Shown here in pieces: positions 63,982 to 64,000 of a DNA stretch of 64,000 bases. A program made the position numbers and the translations under genes. The stretch's first letter is position 1, and every line of letters starts with the position of its first letter. This DNA is from Branchinecta lynchi (taxonomy: Eukaryota > Arthropoda > Branchiopoda > Anostraca > Branchinectidae): assembly GCA_023053575.1 (NCBI GenBank), contig JAKZAP010000008.1:2939001-3003000 (forward strand), in the 5' to 3' direction. The notes under the pieces were generated by a model. It was not told the DNA's origin. It saw nothing but the letters and a program-made list of their open reading frames with translations, and searched no databases.

Positions 63982-64000
63982 CGTTTCAAAGTCAGCTTGG

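Noticed and set aside
60174..64000. Search for the receptor's TM1-TM2 exon
   Set aside because: No minus-strand stretch with the TM1 or TM2 motifs was found; the exon probably lies outside the window.

Overview
This is repeat-saturated, non-coding-dominated DNA of an invertebrate animal, probably a marine bilaterian. The only confidently cellular gene is an alpha-1-type adrenergic (biogenic amine) GPCR on the minus strand. It is split into exons at 60.17-59.99 kb (TM3-TM4), 44.40-43.78 kb (TM4-TM6) and 5.30-5.05 kb (TM7 and C-tail, with stop). The three exons join in compatible phases (0, then 1). The receptor therefore spans more than 55 kb of the window, with introns of about 15.6 and 38.5 kb; its TM1-TM2 exon(s) were not found and should lie beyond the right edge. 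The species cannot be named from sequence alone.

A second, weaker gene sits on the same strand inside the 38.5-kb intron, in the least repeat-rich part (about 34-38.5 kb). It has a 504-nt exon with an intact start but one in-frame TAG, then a 105-nt acidic exon. Both exons end at good splice donors.

Almost everything else is mobile DNA, much of it nested. Left part (1-11.5 kb): family A elements (137-bp tandem monomers, a GACGGACGG tract, a GGGATCCC end) carrying hAT-like insertions; a small foldback; a Thr-tRNA-like sequence; and two large family B arrays (about 141-bp monomers, dimeric or trimeric) in inverted orientation. Region 11.9-16.2 kb: a Mutator-like element whose ends are inverted 17-bp minisatellites. 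It holds a transposase remnant and is itself interrupted by a 1.4-kb hAT element and a LINE tail. Region 16.4-27.2 kb: LINE tails, another family A element, a tandem duplication carrying hAT insertions in only one unit, a third family B array, and a CAGCTG-rich array. Region 28-34 kb: small foldback families F, H and I and LINE remnants. Region 38.8-42.3 kb: a 1.19-kb palindrome with perfect 9-bp target duplications, and an inverted pair of CAGCTG arrays joined to a LINE C-terminus. Region 45.6-49.2 kb: a 3.5-kb hAT-bounded composite carrying a family B element and a decayed LINE reverse transcriptase. Region 49.7-64 kb: further hAT, Mutator-like, LINE and family A/B pieces.

The best candidates for something undescribed are: (1) the shared plan of families A and B (tandem core, GACGG tetranucleotide tract, terminal palindrome), resembling the pearl/HINE type of Helitron-like element; (2) Mutator-like elements terminating in inverted minisatellites, one inserted in a LINE whose reading frame resumes on the far side; (3) a LINE lineage whose 3' end appears to be a CAGCTG tandem array; and (4) several hAT-type insertions with perfect 8-bp target duplications, some with pre-insertion paralogous sites in this same window. 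All calls are by eye, without database comparison.
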